From Phlegmacium glaucopus (lineage: Eukaryota > Basidiomycota > Agaricomycetes > Agaricales > Cortinariaceae): 64,000 nucleotides of DNA. The notes under the pieces are model-generated. The model was not told the origin of the DNA and searched no databases. It worked only from the letters and a program-made list of their open reading frames with translations. The stretch is from contig MU130708.1 of the NCBI GenBank assembly GCA_015039465.1, positions 7,877 to 71,876 on the forward strand. Reading direction: 5' to 3'. The position numbers and the translations under genes were made by a program. Every line of letters begins with the position of its first letter. Position 1 is the stretch's first letter. This document shows, one piece after another, positions 11,120 through 21,087 of the stretch.

Positions 11120-12873
11120 TCAACATCTAGCCCAAGGAGGTATCAAGTCGCCAGCGGGTTTGATAATTAGTTCAGCGTGATGGTCAGTGTCGACGATCCA
11201 GGACGACTATTATAAATTTCAGAATATTTGAGATAGTGAAGTAAATTTAAATTAGTACCTGCCACATAGTACCGTTCACAGACAATCTCCTCAAAGACGC
11301 TGGACCGTTACGCATTATGTCGTTGATGAGTGCTTCTTCGACTCGAAAACTGTGCTTGACGTTGCGTACTTGGAATGATGCCGAGTGAAGCCTTACCAAG
11401 CCCGAGCAATGAACGGCAAAGACGTTCTATCAAAGCACCGTTTAGATAAAGCGACCTCTTATCAGCAAAGCACTTGCCAGCGCGTTCTGGCCCACTTGTA
11501 ATTTTACTTCTTCCAGCCGAATGCATGCGATAAGAAGGCTTCTTAGGTGGTCTACGCCTACAAAAGCCGAGCCAAGGTCGAGAACACGTATTGTCGAGAA
11601 TTGCTTTTTCAAAATATGATCGAAGAGGCCAGAAAAACACAAGTGGATCCCAGAAATAGGAAGATCAGAAACATTATCGCCTATCACTCTCAGTTCTTCG
11701 ATGGAAGAACCAGCTATCGCTCTTCGAATCCATTTGCATAATTCATTGACCTCGTTCCGCGATTGGACATACGAATGGGTCACGGTGAATGAACGCAGGT
11801 TGAGCAGTTTAGGCATCCGAGACGGATGTTTCATCTGCTGCTCTAGTGAAATTCAGTCAGCACACTGGCTCATAAGAGAATGGAGCCGGGTGTACATGCC
11901 CAGTAATACCGCAATTGAATGCGGTTCAAGTTGGGAAGATTTCCCAGACAGGTGAACACATCTTCATCGGTTAAAGAATAGGATAACCCCAGGGTTAGAG
12001 CATGCAGATTGTCTTGGATATGCGGGATGAAGAATCTGAGGACACCTGGTGTGACTGACCCGCAGTTTCCCTGGACCAAATATTATTAATGTACATAAAT
12101 CAGGGTCTTTGGCTCACTTTGAGGTGAAGTTCTTGAAGGGTACCGGATAGACTTCGTAGCCAGTCTGGTAATAGCTGGAGAATTGCTCGACCAGGGCTAT
12201 AAAGCGTTAATTTTTTGAGTCCGCAGAGTTCGACCAGTGCAGGCGCTTTGGCATCACCCGTACATGATGCATTCATGGCAATTTCAGTTAAAGAGCGCAG
12301 ATCACGTAGTGCAATCAGGCTTTCCTTGAACAAATCCTCGTGGTATGTGAGCGGCGTGAATTGGACACTACGTAGGTTTATGAACGACTTGATTGCTGCC
12401 ACAAGTTTCACCGGCAGAGTATTCCGCGGTGGCGCTCGAGGGGAAATATAACCTGTTTACGAACCAACGTTGTTGAGTTATCCACGCCGCCTGATGAATT
12501 GGTAATATTTGGCAGCTATCATACCACTAATTTCGAGGTCAACTACGTGCGGCGCATTTCGGGGTAAGGAAGCCGAAGCAAAGTTAGAGTATTTCTGGCA
12601 TAGCATAAGTCCGAAAAAGTGGATTCCGAGAGGGGAATAGGCAAGTTAAATTGCTTGAAAAGCGGACCCGCGAAGGCTACTTACCGGAATGGAGCTTGTA
12701 TCGCTCAAATCGAGCACTAGTCGGAACGGAGGAGAGAGAACCACGCGAGAGTAAAGTATCCTTGTCGCTGCCTGATTAAAGTCCCAATTGACCAGAGAAC
12801 ATTGATGGAGTAGGCTATAATCGTCGCGGCAGATTTCTATTACGCGAGCAATGAGGTCGTAGGGCAGATACAT
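11120..12873 (-). CDS. F-box-like / leucine-rich-repeat protein
   Basis: Likely a substrate-recognition protein of an SCF-type ubiquitin ligase, of the lineage-expanded Agaricomycete kind; target unknown. Seven exons on the minus strand (12873-12685, 12594-12525, 12452-12118, 12070-11900, 11840-11478, 11426-11259, 11206-11120) give about 460 aa. The first 45 residues form a degenerate F-box (MYLPYDLIARVIEIC... CSLVNWDFNQAA). The rest is a run of LRR-like units with L-x-x-L spacing and phrases typical of these proteins, e.g. SASLPRNAPHVVDLEISG, NLRSVQFTPLTY and LRSFTVTHSY. Two introns need GC donors: 11841-11899 (GCATGT, weaker) and 11427-11477 (GCAAGT). With GT donors only, the frame closes at each place. 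If those GC sites were not used, the gene would be a pseudogene. Confidence 0.8.
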
Positions 12874-12968
12874 GGTCCAAGAAATGGCAGAGATGGATTG
12901 ATGATTAATGTCATGGTCATGTGATTGATTTGCTTATGGCAGAACTGAGAACATTCCTAGTTACAGTT

Positions 12969-13087
12969 CATGTTGGTGTTGTGAAAAGTACTGGTTGCCA
13001 CCGACTGCTAAGGCTCCCCTACTCCCGACCGATGTTGCCGGTGAACTCGCTGCTCAGTACGATTGGCTTACAACGCTGCTGAGTTGC
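12969..13087 (+). pseudogene. Truncated duplicate of ATP14 exon 4
   Basis: About 100 bp closely matches the start of exon 4 of the intact ATP synthase subunit h gene 1.5 kb downstream (about 14500-14606): both contain the frame for HVGVV, LPPT and GELAA. The copy carries a 1-base deletion after GTTGT that shifts the frame, point changes, and an insertion interrupting the Tyr-Asp-Ala stretch. There is no start, no 5' exons and no C-terminal half. It lies in the same orientation as the parent, on the far side of the IF1 gene. It is a relic of a local duplication and not expected to encode protein. Confidence 0.85.
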
Positions 13088-13605
13088 GCGCAAGGAACCA
13101 CCCTTATGTCAGCAAAATGATGGGAAAATGAGCTCCACAGTGTGATTAAATTAACAATCTTTGTTTGTTTGTCAAAATATTTGTATTATGTCTGTACACT
13201 GATATAACAGCGCTTTGAGATGAAGCTCCTTCGAGCGATACGAGTGCGCTGGTTTTGCTGGTTTTAGGAGCCTGCTACTCATCATGGATTCTGGAATTTT
13301 TGGCTGTACTCAGAGATGGATTCGAATGCCATTGTCATGCTTACTCAAGACAACTCAGAACATTAACGTTGATCAAAATTCAGTGGCAAGCATTAGTTAC
13401 AGTCGAGTGAACCAACAGGTCAATCAGAAATAGTCTGAGAATTTGCAATAGCCTGTAAGGTTCTCCAGCAACAAGATCTCGGGGCTTTGTGCTCAATTTG
13501 TGAACCTACATTGATATGTTAAGGTAGATTGGAAGGGAAAAAGAAAATCAATCATTCAATAGTATGATGTCAAGAAAATTTTGCCTACAGATAGAGGATG
13601 CGCGT
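13086..13605. other. Intergenic spacer, no gene seen
   Basis: The region lies between the ATP14 fragment and the IF1 stop codon. It is AT-rich without coding bias. It presumably includes the IF1 3'UTR (read on the minus strand). I see no RNA gene or repeat. Confidence 0.5.
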
Positions 13606-14077
13606 TTACTTCTTCGTGTTTTTCTCAAGCTCCTGCTCCAAAGAGTTCTGAATCACCAAAAGGTGCGTGAATTAATACCGTCAACCTAGTGAAGGTATTA
13701 AAAGCTAACCAGTTCTGCTTTCTTTGCGTCGATCTAGTCGTTTGTGTATTAGCTTGGGTTTCACCCAACACACGCCACTACTACTACTCACCTGAGCTTT
13801 CAACTTTTGGAGTTGTTGTTGTTCGTGTTGTTTAATATATTGATCTAGGCAAGTTTAATACGGCGAAATAACATGAACGAGCGTATTTTTTACCCTCGTG
13901 AGCTTTCTCCTTTTTGCTAGGTAGGGTATTAGTCAAATAACAATCGGGTGAATACGCTTAGTCGACGGACCTGAAGCCTTTGGACTGAGCTACACTTCCT
14001 TCCGTGCGTCCATCCGTGTAGTAGCGGACGGCAAAGGTGCGGGGCAGACGACGAACGGCAGAAAGACGAGAAAGCAT
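13606..14077 (-). CDS. INH1: Mitochondrial F1-ATPase inhibitor IF1
   Basis: Small basic protein of the mitochondrial matrix that binds the F1 sector and blocks ATP hydrolysis when the membrane potential collapses. Five exons on the minus strand (14077-13971, 13916-13894, 13844-13792, 13733-13710, 13647-13606) give about 82 aa, the expected size. The N-terminus is an Arg-rich presequence (MLSRLSAVRRLPRTFAVRYY). It is followed by the inhibitory segment GSVAQSKGFSKKEKAHED and a coiled coil (QYIKQHEQQQLQKLKAQ... LEQELEKNTKK). Exons 2 and 4 are micro-exons of 23 and 24 nt, so simple ORF finding misses the gene entirely. It is divergent from ATP14, with start codons 93 bp apart; a shared promoter would couple the enzyme subunit and its inhibitor. 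Confidence 0.92.
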
Positions 14078-14170
14078 GGTGGTAGACTAGTTTAAGACGC
14101 CGTCAACCGACTCGACGTCGAACAGGGTACTGTCACAAACCTGTCACGTCACCACTTTTGCTCAACAACC
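14078..14170. promoter_or_regulatory. Putative bidirectional promoter, IF1 / ATP14
   Basis: These 93 bp separate the start codons of two divergent genes for the same complex. Both 5'UTRs and any core promoter must fit here or overlap the partner's transcribed region. A TGTCACGTCACC stretch at about 14142-14153 contains a CGTCA half-site on one strand and TGACG on the other, the type bound by bZIP factors. No clear TATA box is present. Regulation is inferred from position only. Confidence 0.55.
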
Positions 14171-14724
14171 ATGTCAACGATCCTCAGACAGGCCACCAAA
14201 GCTGTACGTTGCTGGTCACTCTTCTAGTGGGGTGCCTACTGATATATTTTCTTATAGGCTCGCCAGGCATCATGCACTCGTGCTTTTGCTTCTTCTGCTA
14301 GCACGCGCAAAGGTAGCATCGTGTCGTGGCTTCATTGGCACCCGTGACTAATCCCGAATCCACCCGCAGACCTCGTTCAGGACATATACCTTCGCGAAAT
14401 AAAGGCGTACAAGCCGGTTCCTCTGGTAAGTATCTGGAATCTCAACGAGGAAAACTGACAAGCTATAATTTTTGTTATGAATCGCAGGCTAAAGATGCTC
14501 ATGTTGGCGTTGTTAAAAAGTACTCGTTGCCACCGACTCCTAAGGCTCCCCTATTCCCGACCGATCTTGCCGGTGAACTCGCTGCTTACGACGCTGCTGA
14601 GCCTACTATTGCAGATATGGCCCTGGCACCGTCGAGCGCGTCAGAGGAAGCTGGTGCTGGTGGTGCCGAAGCCTACCTCGCTTTCCTAGAGCAGGACATT
14701 CCTAAGCCCGTACATCACCATTAG
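14171..14724 (+). CDS. ATP14: ATP synthase subunit h, mitochondrial
   Basis: Peripheral-stalk (stator) subunit of the mitochondrial F1Fo-ATP synthase. Four exons (14171-14203, 14258-14312, 14370-14425, 14488-14724) give about 126 aa. An N-terminal presequence with Arg and Ser/Thr residues (MSTILRQATKAARQ) is followed by the conserved helix LVQDIYLREIKAYKPVP. An Ala/Pro-rich linker comes next, then the acidic C-terminus with AYLAFLEQDIPKPVHHH. The last block is characteristic of fungal Atp14. All splice sites are canonical. A decayed partial cop of exon 4 lies upstream beyond IF1, so this locus has been duplicated at least once. Confidence 0.93.
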
Positions 14725-15011
14725 AACAGTGTCACCGTCGCTGGCTGTGATATCCTAGAGAATGGAAAAGCACCTTTTTAACTCAAGCAAGACGGCTGAA
14801 ATACTGTTATTCTAAATGATAAGTTATTGGATTGGATTAAAGTCTATTGCACTAAATGTTAAAGATGCATCTCGATCGGTCCTTGGGGAGGTAATGAGAG
14901 CACTGAGGAAGGAACTTGGTGTCCGCATCCGTCCCGTCATCATCATTGAGGGACGCAAGCAAGTTCAAATCGAGATCCCATAGTGTTCTGCTGATTGATA
15001 ACATGTGCAGT

Positions 15012-16257
15012 TTATAATCGCGGTTTAGAGACATCCTGTCCAAACCTGATGTTTCTGGACAGTGTCAGGTCTCCCGCCTGTTGACAATTTTGCCGGATAC
15101 GAGGGCCAGCTGTGTCTAGGGACACCTTGTGGGTGGTTTTTGAAGCGTTCTTTGGACCAAAAGATATAATTTGTGGTTGAGAGATCCCTGGAATGAGGTA
15201 TATACATACCACATACTCACGTTACCAAAAATGTCTGAAGAGTGGAGTGATGAAAGGTTCCTTTCGGACACATGTGGTTGCCAGTATCTCGGACAGACAA
15301 AAGTCAGATCGCGGTTCTATGATATAATAAAATTGCGAATAAACAGTGAATCTCATGTTTTCAAATGAATGAAAACATACCCTGGCACTGAGCATCATAT
15401 GTAGCATCGAGAGGATAAAGTTGGGCGGGAAGGCAGAGGGCAGTTTCACACCATTGACTATATAGACCATCCCTTGAGCACTTTATCACAACAGAAAAGC
15501 CGCAAACGTTCCGCATTAGCATTCGGGTCTGAATTGTATACAGATTTTAGATAGTAGTCTGAATCTGTTAACGAAGCCAATGGTACGGTTGAACGATAGG
15601 AAAACCGAGCGGCGTCGTCCAGATAAACAGTCATTTGTTCCTTCTTAACCAAAGCCTTTGGAATACTGAATTCGTTTCACCTTGGGCGTTTCAGGACATG
15701 CGGAGGCATTCCTCTGGGATGGAACCGACCTGGCTTCGATAGATGCCATCGCCGCAGTGAGTCCAGATTAAAAGGTTGTAGTTCAGCTGGAACGCTGTCG
15801 ACCATAGTTTCTATACATGTTTCAAGTTTAGATGTAAGTCAACATTTTCGACTTGTCCGAGCTCTTTGTTGACGCAGCTTCATTCGATAGCGTGCGATGT
15901 ATGTCTATTGCAATTTTGTTGAAGGCTAGGTGAGGTTGGCAATGATGGCAGAGATGAAGATACCTCGTCCAGCCATTTTGTTTTGAAAAATCTACGCGAA
16001 CGAAGTATGTATGCAAGCAGATACCGATTATTCCTTCCATATCTTGAAACTTGGGGTCCTTGAAGGTCCTTGAACCATCGGTTGGCATAGCCTGGTGGTA
16101 GAGGTGTATGGAGGATTGTAAGTTGGGGCTTACGATCCAGATACTGTGAAATGAGTTGAGATAACGGAGTTCCAGGTGCTGGGGATAACCGAAAAATCGG
16201 GTGGTAGTTGTGTGAGCTTCTAGGCGATGAAGACATTGGCGAGGAACTTGGTATCAT
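15012..16257 (-). pseudogene. Probable decayed multi-exon gene, function unknown
   Basis: Several minus-strand segments look coding but do not join cleanly. A Ser/Pro-rich N-terminal stretch starts at an ATG at 16257. A segment at about 15800-15665 reads in the same frame as the following segment (15652-15458, with VYLDDAARFSYR) but is separated from it by an in-frame TGA. That segment then ends close to a shifted frame (IVNGVKLPSAFPPNF, about 15465-15375). Further exon-like stretches follow behind plausible GTATGT and GTAACG donors down to 15012. A stop plus a frameshift suggests decay. The alternative is a living gene with splices I could not find. I recognise no domain. Confidence 0.4.
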
Positions 16258-16281
16258 TTCTCAGAGTAATCGGTTTATTCT

Positions 16282-17898
16282 TTAATTTGGTTGTTGCCTC
16301 CTCTCTTCCTTCCTCATCCCCTTTCCAAGTCTCCACCTCTCATTCATAACCTCAACCGTGTCTAATCTTCCTCTCTCTAGCAACGGCATGTACTTGAGAC
16401 TGCGTTTGAATGTTCCCCCTCCAAGTGGGATGTTCATTGCTTGCTTGTTGTTTGACCTTGACAATAAATCATCAACCCCATCCTTCAGCGGAAATAGAGA
16501 AGAAGGCTTCCGGTGATGTTTTGTAGCCACCTCTAAGAAATGTTGGTTAAGAGCGGAGAATACCTGCGAACGCGTCTGGATGCCTTGCAGCTGTTGGTAC
16601 AGTTCGCCTCCGTTGGCAAGACCTCTTTCAATGCCTTCATCGTCTGGCTTTCCCGTAGTTCGCCACGTGAGCTCGGCCTCGTCGTATCCACACTCCCACA
16701 ACATCAGAGGTAATGCATCGGCCATTTGATATTCGGGTTTCCTATCCACTACAGCGTATTTTTCATTTGGGAGATCTTCACTCCGTGGAGGCTCCAGGCC
16801 CTCTTCCACGTTCATCAGATCTGTGACAACGGAAGGAGGCTCCAGACCTGAGCCAACAAGGAACAAGATTGCCATAATGTGTCGTACTTGATGATACAAA
16901 AAAGCGCTCCCAATTAGGTTAAACACGTACATTCTATCGTCTAAGGGATCGATAGACGCGCTGAAAACCGAACGTTTGAAGCTCGTGATCTGTTTTTGCG
17001 GATCGAGTTTGCATAAATTTCGGAAATCATGATCACCTATCATACGAGAAGCGGCGTTTTGCATTCGAGTCACGTCGAGGTTGAGTGGGGAGAAAAAGTA
17101 TTTGTAGTGTCTATACTTGCAAGAGAAGCGTGCTGAGAAGGTGGTAGAAACGGGTGACCAGGCAATGATGCGGATGGTGTCAGGTAGAAGGCGATTAAGT
17201 ATGGCGAGATAGTCATGTTCATAATGTGATTTTGTAGATTTGGATATCGAGTTGGTATGGGAAGTTCCTGTGATGTCCAGCGATCCAAAGTCATCCTCTA
17301 ATCCGGGCAAACCATCCTCTGGAGTATCGAATTTCGACTCAGATCCTTTCGAGGAATCGATTTGCTCCGTCGATACCTCCACCATCTCCTCCTGGGAAGG
17401 TAACATACTTCTGACCCACAGAGATACAACTTGTCCAGCAGCACTCACGCCTCTATCAGTCCTGCCGCACTTCTCCCATCCACACCCATCAAATCCTGTA
17501 TCCCTCTCTACCAAACGCGCCTTTGCCAACGCGTCGAACAAAACATTTTCAACGGTTGGAAGCGGGGTTGGACCAATCTGGAAAGCCAACCCACCATATT
17601 CCCATCCTGAATAACAGAATTTAAGCGCAATTTTCCGACGAGAATGACGGGCGAACTCGAATTCTTTGAGAGGTTTAGTAGCCTGTACCACGGAGTCCCT
17701 CGAACAAGGTGTGACAGGTGCTTCGACAGGAGGCAACTTTAACGTCCCATTTTCCAACAGGGTCAATCGTTCAATCAGTTTTTCTCTAGACCATCCCCCG
17801 TATGATACAGAACCAGAATTAAAAGCAGTGGTAGGTGACATTGCGAGTCCGACGCGAGATATTGTGCTTGAGAGTGTATAAATGTGACGAATACTCAT
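16282..17898 (-). CDS. PUS3: tRNA pseudouridine(38/39) synthase Pus3/Deg1
   Basis: Converts uridine to pseudouridine at positions 38/39 of the tRNA anticodon stem-loop. A single uninterrupted exon gives 538 aa from the ATG at 17898. An in-frame ATG at 17841 (MSPTTAFNS) gives 519 aa and may be the cytosolic form, since the longer N-terminus could act as a weak targeting sequence. The TruA fold is clear: RKIALKFCYSGWEYGGLAFQ, the catalytic loop CGRTDRGVSA with the active-site Asp, FSARFSCKYRHYKYFF, DFRNLCKLD and YHQVRHIMAILF. A low-complexity insert of about 50 residues lies between the catalytic loop and the second half. The CGRTDRGVSA loop and the GWEYGGLAFQ block favour Pus3 over Pus1. Confidence 0.93.
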   Translation of the reverse strand: MSIRHIYTLSSTISRVGLAMSPTTAFNSGSVSYGGWSREKLIERLTLLENGTLKLPPVEAPVTPCSRDSVVQATKPLKEFEFARHSRRKIALKFCYSGWEYGGLAFQIGPTPLPTVENVLFDALAKARLVERDTGFDGCGWEKCGRTDRGVSAAGQVVSLWVRSMLPSQEEMVEVSTEQIDSSKGSESKFDTPEDGLPGLEDDFGSLDITGTSHTNSISKSTKSHYEHDYLAILNRLLPDTIRIIAWSPVSTTFSARFSCKYRHYKYFFSPLNLDVTRMQNAASRMIGDHDFRNLCKLDPQKQITSFKRSVFSASIDPLDDRMYVFNLIGSAFLYHQVRHIMAILFLVGSGLEPPSVVTDLMNVEEGLEPPRSEDLPNEKYAVVDRKPEYQMADALPLMLWECGYDEAELTWRTTGKPDDEGIERGLANGGELYQQLQGIQTRSQVFSALNQHFLEVATKHHRKPSSLFPLKDGVDDLLSRSNNKQAMNIPLGGGTFKRSLKYMPLLERGRLDTVEVMNERWRLGKGMRKEERRQQPN

Positions 17899-18835
17899 AA
17901 AGTTGGATTTGTGCGCATCCGAGACTGAGTATATAAATGACCTAGTATGAGTCAAGGTAAGTCTTGTTTGTTTTTCGGGTGTAGATATATATTATACCTA
18001 CCTACCGAATTCCTAAGCAGATGGTCAAGGACAGTAGTCTAAGATCGTCTGAGGGGATTTGATTCAATGATTGACCAACATCACGTGTTGTTAATTTTTT
18101 GTGACCGATTGATTCCAAATGGCAGAGAAAAGCTGGAGAAAAGAGTAGTTGAGCTCTCGAATAAAAATTTCTTTGATGTGGCTCTATGAAATTGTTAAAA
18201 TACATATTCTGTATCTCTCCGCAAAATTTTAGATTTTTTGGTTGAGGATTATCTGAGCTATTAGATTTACAAGATTTGATCCATGGGATGTTTCGGAGTT
18301 GGGGATTAAATCAATGATAATGATAAGTGAGAAAATTGAAGGCGGACGCCTCCAGCTGTGAATCCACACAACAACACATGACCACCACATTCGATGTGGG
18401 CTATTGAATATTCAACTGTCGTAAATGTGGTCGTGCAGGAGGGACCTCATGTGTATAGTAATACATTAATCAACTGTGGAATTTTCACTAAAAAAAAACT
18501 ATACATTCAGGTGCAATCGACTCCGTACTTCCTGAGCCAGGATCTCGAGAAAATGTCAAAAGTCTCATCACGTGACGTTGGTATAGAAGGCGTCTATGCG
18601 AGTGATGGCATCATTTGATGAATTTATCCTCGATTATTGGATGTAGGCGCTATGTGGGCTCGGTCATCACAGAAACACAGTCTCTGATCGGCTGATAATA
18701 TATAAGATGGCCCCGACGCGCAGATATGCGCACTGACCGGGCGGGTCTGCATTCATCCTCGTCAATCTGAGACGAACCCGTTTCAGTGTCTTTGATTTTT
18801 TGTCTCTTACATCCTTAACCAGCATTTACACCTCT
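17899..18835. other. Intergenic region, divergent promoters of PUS3 and the BRI3-like gene
   Basis: There are no plausible coding exons; the longest frame (18394-18618) has no recognisable features. A pyrimidine-rich run just before 18836 is typical of fungal 5'UTRs. I see no repeat or RNA gene. Confidence 0.45.
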
Positions 18836-19366
18836 ATGTCAGAGGTAAAATCACCCCAAGAGACTCAGCAACTTGAACATTCTTCGGGAGTGCCTCCAGC
18901 CTTTCCTACCCCAACGACTGCCAACTTGAACCCTCCGAAAGATGAGACACTGGCACCCCAATATAGCCAAAATCCCACCGCCCCAGTTCCAGTTCCCGCT
19001 ACAACTGTTGAGAGACAATTTCCATATGGGCGACAAAGTACGCTTTGCTTCGTATCAGATATTACAGGATGTTTTATTTATTAATTGTGGTGTTTCAGTG
19101 TCCCCTGCTTGTCTCAGAGGTGAACATAAACGCAAAACGACGTTTGGAGTTTGTGGTATTATTGCAGCCATCGTAAGTCAACCGTTGTATCGTATCAATT
19201 ATTATGGTGGACGATTCTCACTTTCGTCATTTCTGTATCAGTTTCTTTTCCCTTTCGGCCTGATATGCCTCTTGTACGTATGCTAGTACTCACTAGAATT
19301 TCGAGCTAATCGTCATACAGTGCCGATTCTCACCACAAATGCGATCGATGTGGGCTTAGCCTATGA
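18836..19366 (+). CDS. BRI3-like (brain protein I3 family) small membrane protein
   Basis: Four exons (18836-19037, 19099-19172, 19242-19273, 19321-19366) give about 117 aa. The first 75 residues are Pro/Thr/Gln-rich and disordered. The C-terminal 45 residues match the BRI3 layout: a Cys-containing turn (SPACLRGEHKRKTTFG), one hydrophobic helix (VCGIIAAIFLFPFGLICLF) and a terminal zinc-ribbon-like CDRCG. Family members sit in endolysosomal membranes; the role in fungi is not established. The helix-to-CxxC junction is only visible after splicing three short exons, and the phases agree at every junction. Confidence 0.75.
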
Positions 19367-19850
19367 CTCCTGAGCAGCTATTTATTGATATTTATTCTCT
19401 TCCATTGGTATTGTTACATAAACTGGTAACTAATTCTTCGAGATTGTAGCTCTTATTTTTAATTATGGCGCTTGTTATTTTTCAACTCGTAGATAAGCAA
19501 CTAAAATATAACGTTAATTCCACTGTAGGGCCACGGACTCGGAGTACATGTGTATTTGCAGTAGCATTATTTAGGTGAATGTTTCACCGCGAGCACGTTC
19601 AGCGCCTTTCTCTTGCAGTTGAGGATTTCGTGTCACTTTCCCTGCAAGCTGAGGATAAAAAAAAGTTAACTTCGCGACCAGGAAACTCAAATACAAGACC
19701 TTACCTCCTCGGTTTTGCCAACTATTTTGTCACCCACACTAGGCTTCACACTCTCACATCGTGCGCCTTCATCCTGGTTTTTTTTCAGCAGATCTAAGCA
19801 GAGTATACGGATGATCAGCACTACGATGACGCCACGGCTATATATACAAT

Positions 19851-20108
19851 TCATAATGGCTTACCATCCATGTTGGACGAAGGCTGCGTACCATGATGAC
19901 GATGATGATGTGCTCCTGAGTGGGATGTCAAGTCCTGAGTATTCCCTTCCTCAGACGGGGGTAGACGTGTTTGACCAATGGTTTCGGGGGTGTAGTCGAT
20001 AGTGGTTGAGCCGCCCTTTGAACCTGGGAGCGGTTCAGTGTCACCGTGGAGGTGGTGGTGAGGAGTGATATGCATTCTTTCATTGAGAGGGTTTGTGTTG
20101 GACGACAT
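19851..20108 (-). CDS. Small His-rich hydrophilic protein, function unknown
   Basis: A single ATG-initiated frame of 85 codons. The composition is striking: His-rich clusters (ITPHHHLHGD, GAHHHRHHG), Pro/Ser/Gly/Thr-rich, no hydrophobic core, no Cys and no signal peptide. This suggests an intrinsically disordered, possibly metal-binding or stress-related small protein, but I know no homologue for certain. It is divergent from the first ABM-fold gene, with 244 bp between start codons. The internal codon pattern and the proper ATG make it more likely real than chance, but confidence is moderate. Confidence 0.5.
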   Translation of the reverse strand: MSSNTNPLNERMHITPHHHLHGDTEPLPGSKGGSTTIDYTPETIGQTRLPPSEEGNTQDLTSHSGAHHHRHHGTQPSSNMDGKPL

Positions 20109-20305
20109 GGTTGTTAGAATATGCCAATGATGAAATTCAAGCTTATTATATGGAGTCGAGGAATGACATCATCGATTCGTTCATAATGTCTTAGTAGCTG
20201 ATCGATCGTCCAAACTATATATAGAACGACACTTACTAATATCCCAAACCGTGTGTGAATGCACTTCTGCAATGCCAAAAATGATGCACCCACATGAAGG
20301 TCCGA

Positions 20306-20320
20306 CTTGGGTATAACCTC
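20306..20320 (+). promoter_or_regulatory. Shared upstream element CTTGGGTATAACCTC (copy 1)
   Basis: This 15-bp block lies 32 bp upstream of the first ABM gene's ATG and is repeated exactly at 21030-21044, 43 bp upstream of the second. Flanking sequence is not conserved. It includes a TATAA core, so it may be the TATA region retained after duplication. Confidence 0.5.
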
Positions 20321-20352
20321 TGCGGGTGTACCCTTCTCACACTGTATCCAAC

Positions 20353-20889
20353 ATGCCAGTCACTTCCATCTCTGAAATCCCTACTGATGCACCCGGCCCT
20401 GTATGGCAATTCACTCAATTATTGGCACGATCAGAGCACATAGAGCTCATCCATTGATGCTCATAGATCATCATAACCGGTCAAATTTACGCCGCACCAG
20501 GAAATGCAGACAGACTTCAAGAGTTGTTGTCCAAGATTCAAAAGCACGCCAGATCGGATGCAGAACCCGATTGTCTCGAGTACAAGACTGCACGAAGCTT
20601 TGTGACAGAAGGAGGTAAGGATCAGGCCGATCAGGCGCTATTAATGCATCCATTCATCTGTTAATTATGAGTATTACAGTCATCAAGTTCACCGTTTGGG
20701 AAGCATACAAGAATCTGGCGGCTTTGAAGACGCATTTTGAGTCGAAGACTTTCGTTGAAGTTGTGACTGGTCTCCAGGCAGATGGTTTGTTGGATAGAAC
20801 CCCTACGGCCGAGTGTATGTCAGACCCTCATGTGAGGAAGCCACTGCCTGACTGATTTGAATTTATTTGTAGATTTCTATGAGTTTTGA
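20353..20889 (+). CDS. ABM-fold protein (antibiotic biosynthesis monooxygenase domain), copy 1
   Basis: Four exons (20353-20400, 20467-20614, 20680-20814, 20873-20889) give about 115 aa. After a short N-terminus, beta strand IIITGQIYAAPGNADRLQEL leads into the first helix. CLEYKTARSF and IKFTVWEAYKNLAALKTHFE are the second half of the dimeric alpha/beta barrel, and the protein ends in YFYEF. The ExY and W-E-x-Y-x-x-x-x-A-L-x-x-H spacing is typical of ABM-family quinol monooxygenase-like proteins. The substrate is unknown. A near-copy follows at 21088 with the same exon phases and the same 17-nt last exon. Both genes share CTTGGGTATAACCTC upstream of their starts. Confidence 0.85.
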
Positions 20890-21029
20890 TCCAGCCAGAG
20901 TTTCAGTAGACTTGTTTGACCAATAGTAGACAAACAATGAGGAAATACATACATATTCTGTCGTTTAATGACACGGCATGTCCCGTACTCGGGCTCAATA
21001 AATTTGAAGAAGCATCCGAGTCTTAGCAT

Positions 21030-21044
21030 CTTGGGTATAACCTC
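21030..21044 (+). promoter_or_regulatory. Shared upstream element CTTGGGTATAACCTC (copy 2)
   Basis: This is an exact repeat of the block upstream of the first ABM gene, retained while the surrounding sequence diverged. It is a likely core-promoter element with a TATAA core. Confidence 0.5.
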
Positions 21045-21087
21045 CGCTTATTAAGTACCAAACACTTCCCCTGCATCGCATCCAAAA

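Noticed and set aside
19961..20925. GTAGAC-TGTTTGACCAAT shared by the His-rich gene (about 19961) and the flank of ABM copy 1 (about 20907)
   Set aside because: Only about 20 bp with a mismatch and no extended similarity; too short to call a duplicated element.
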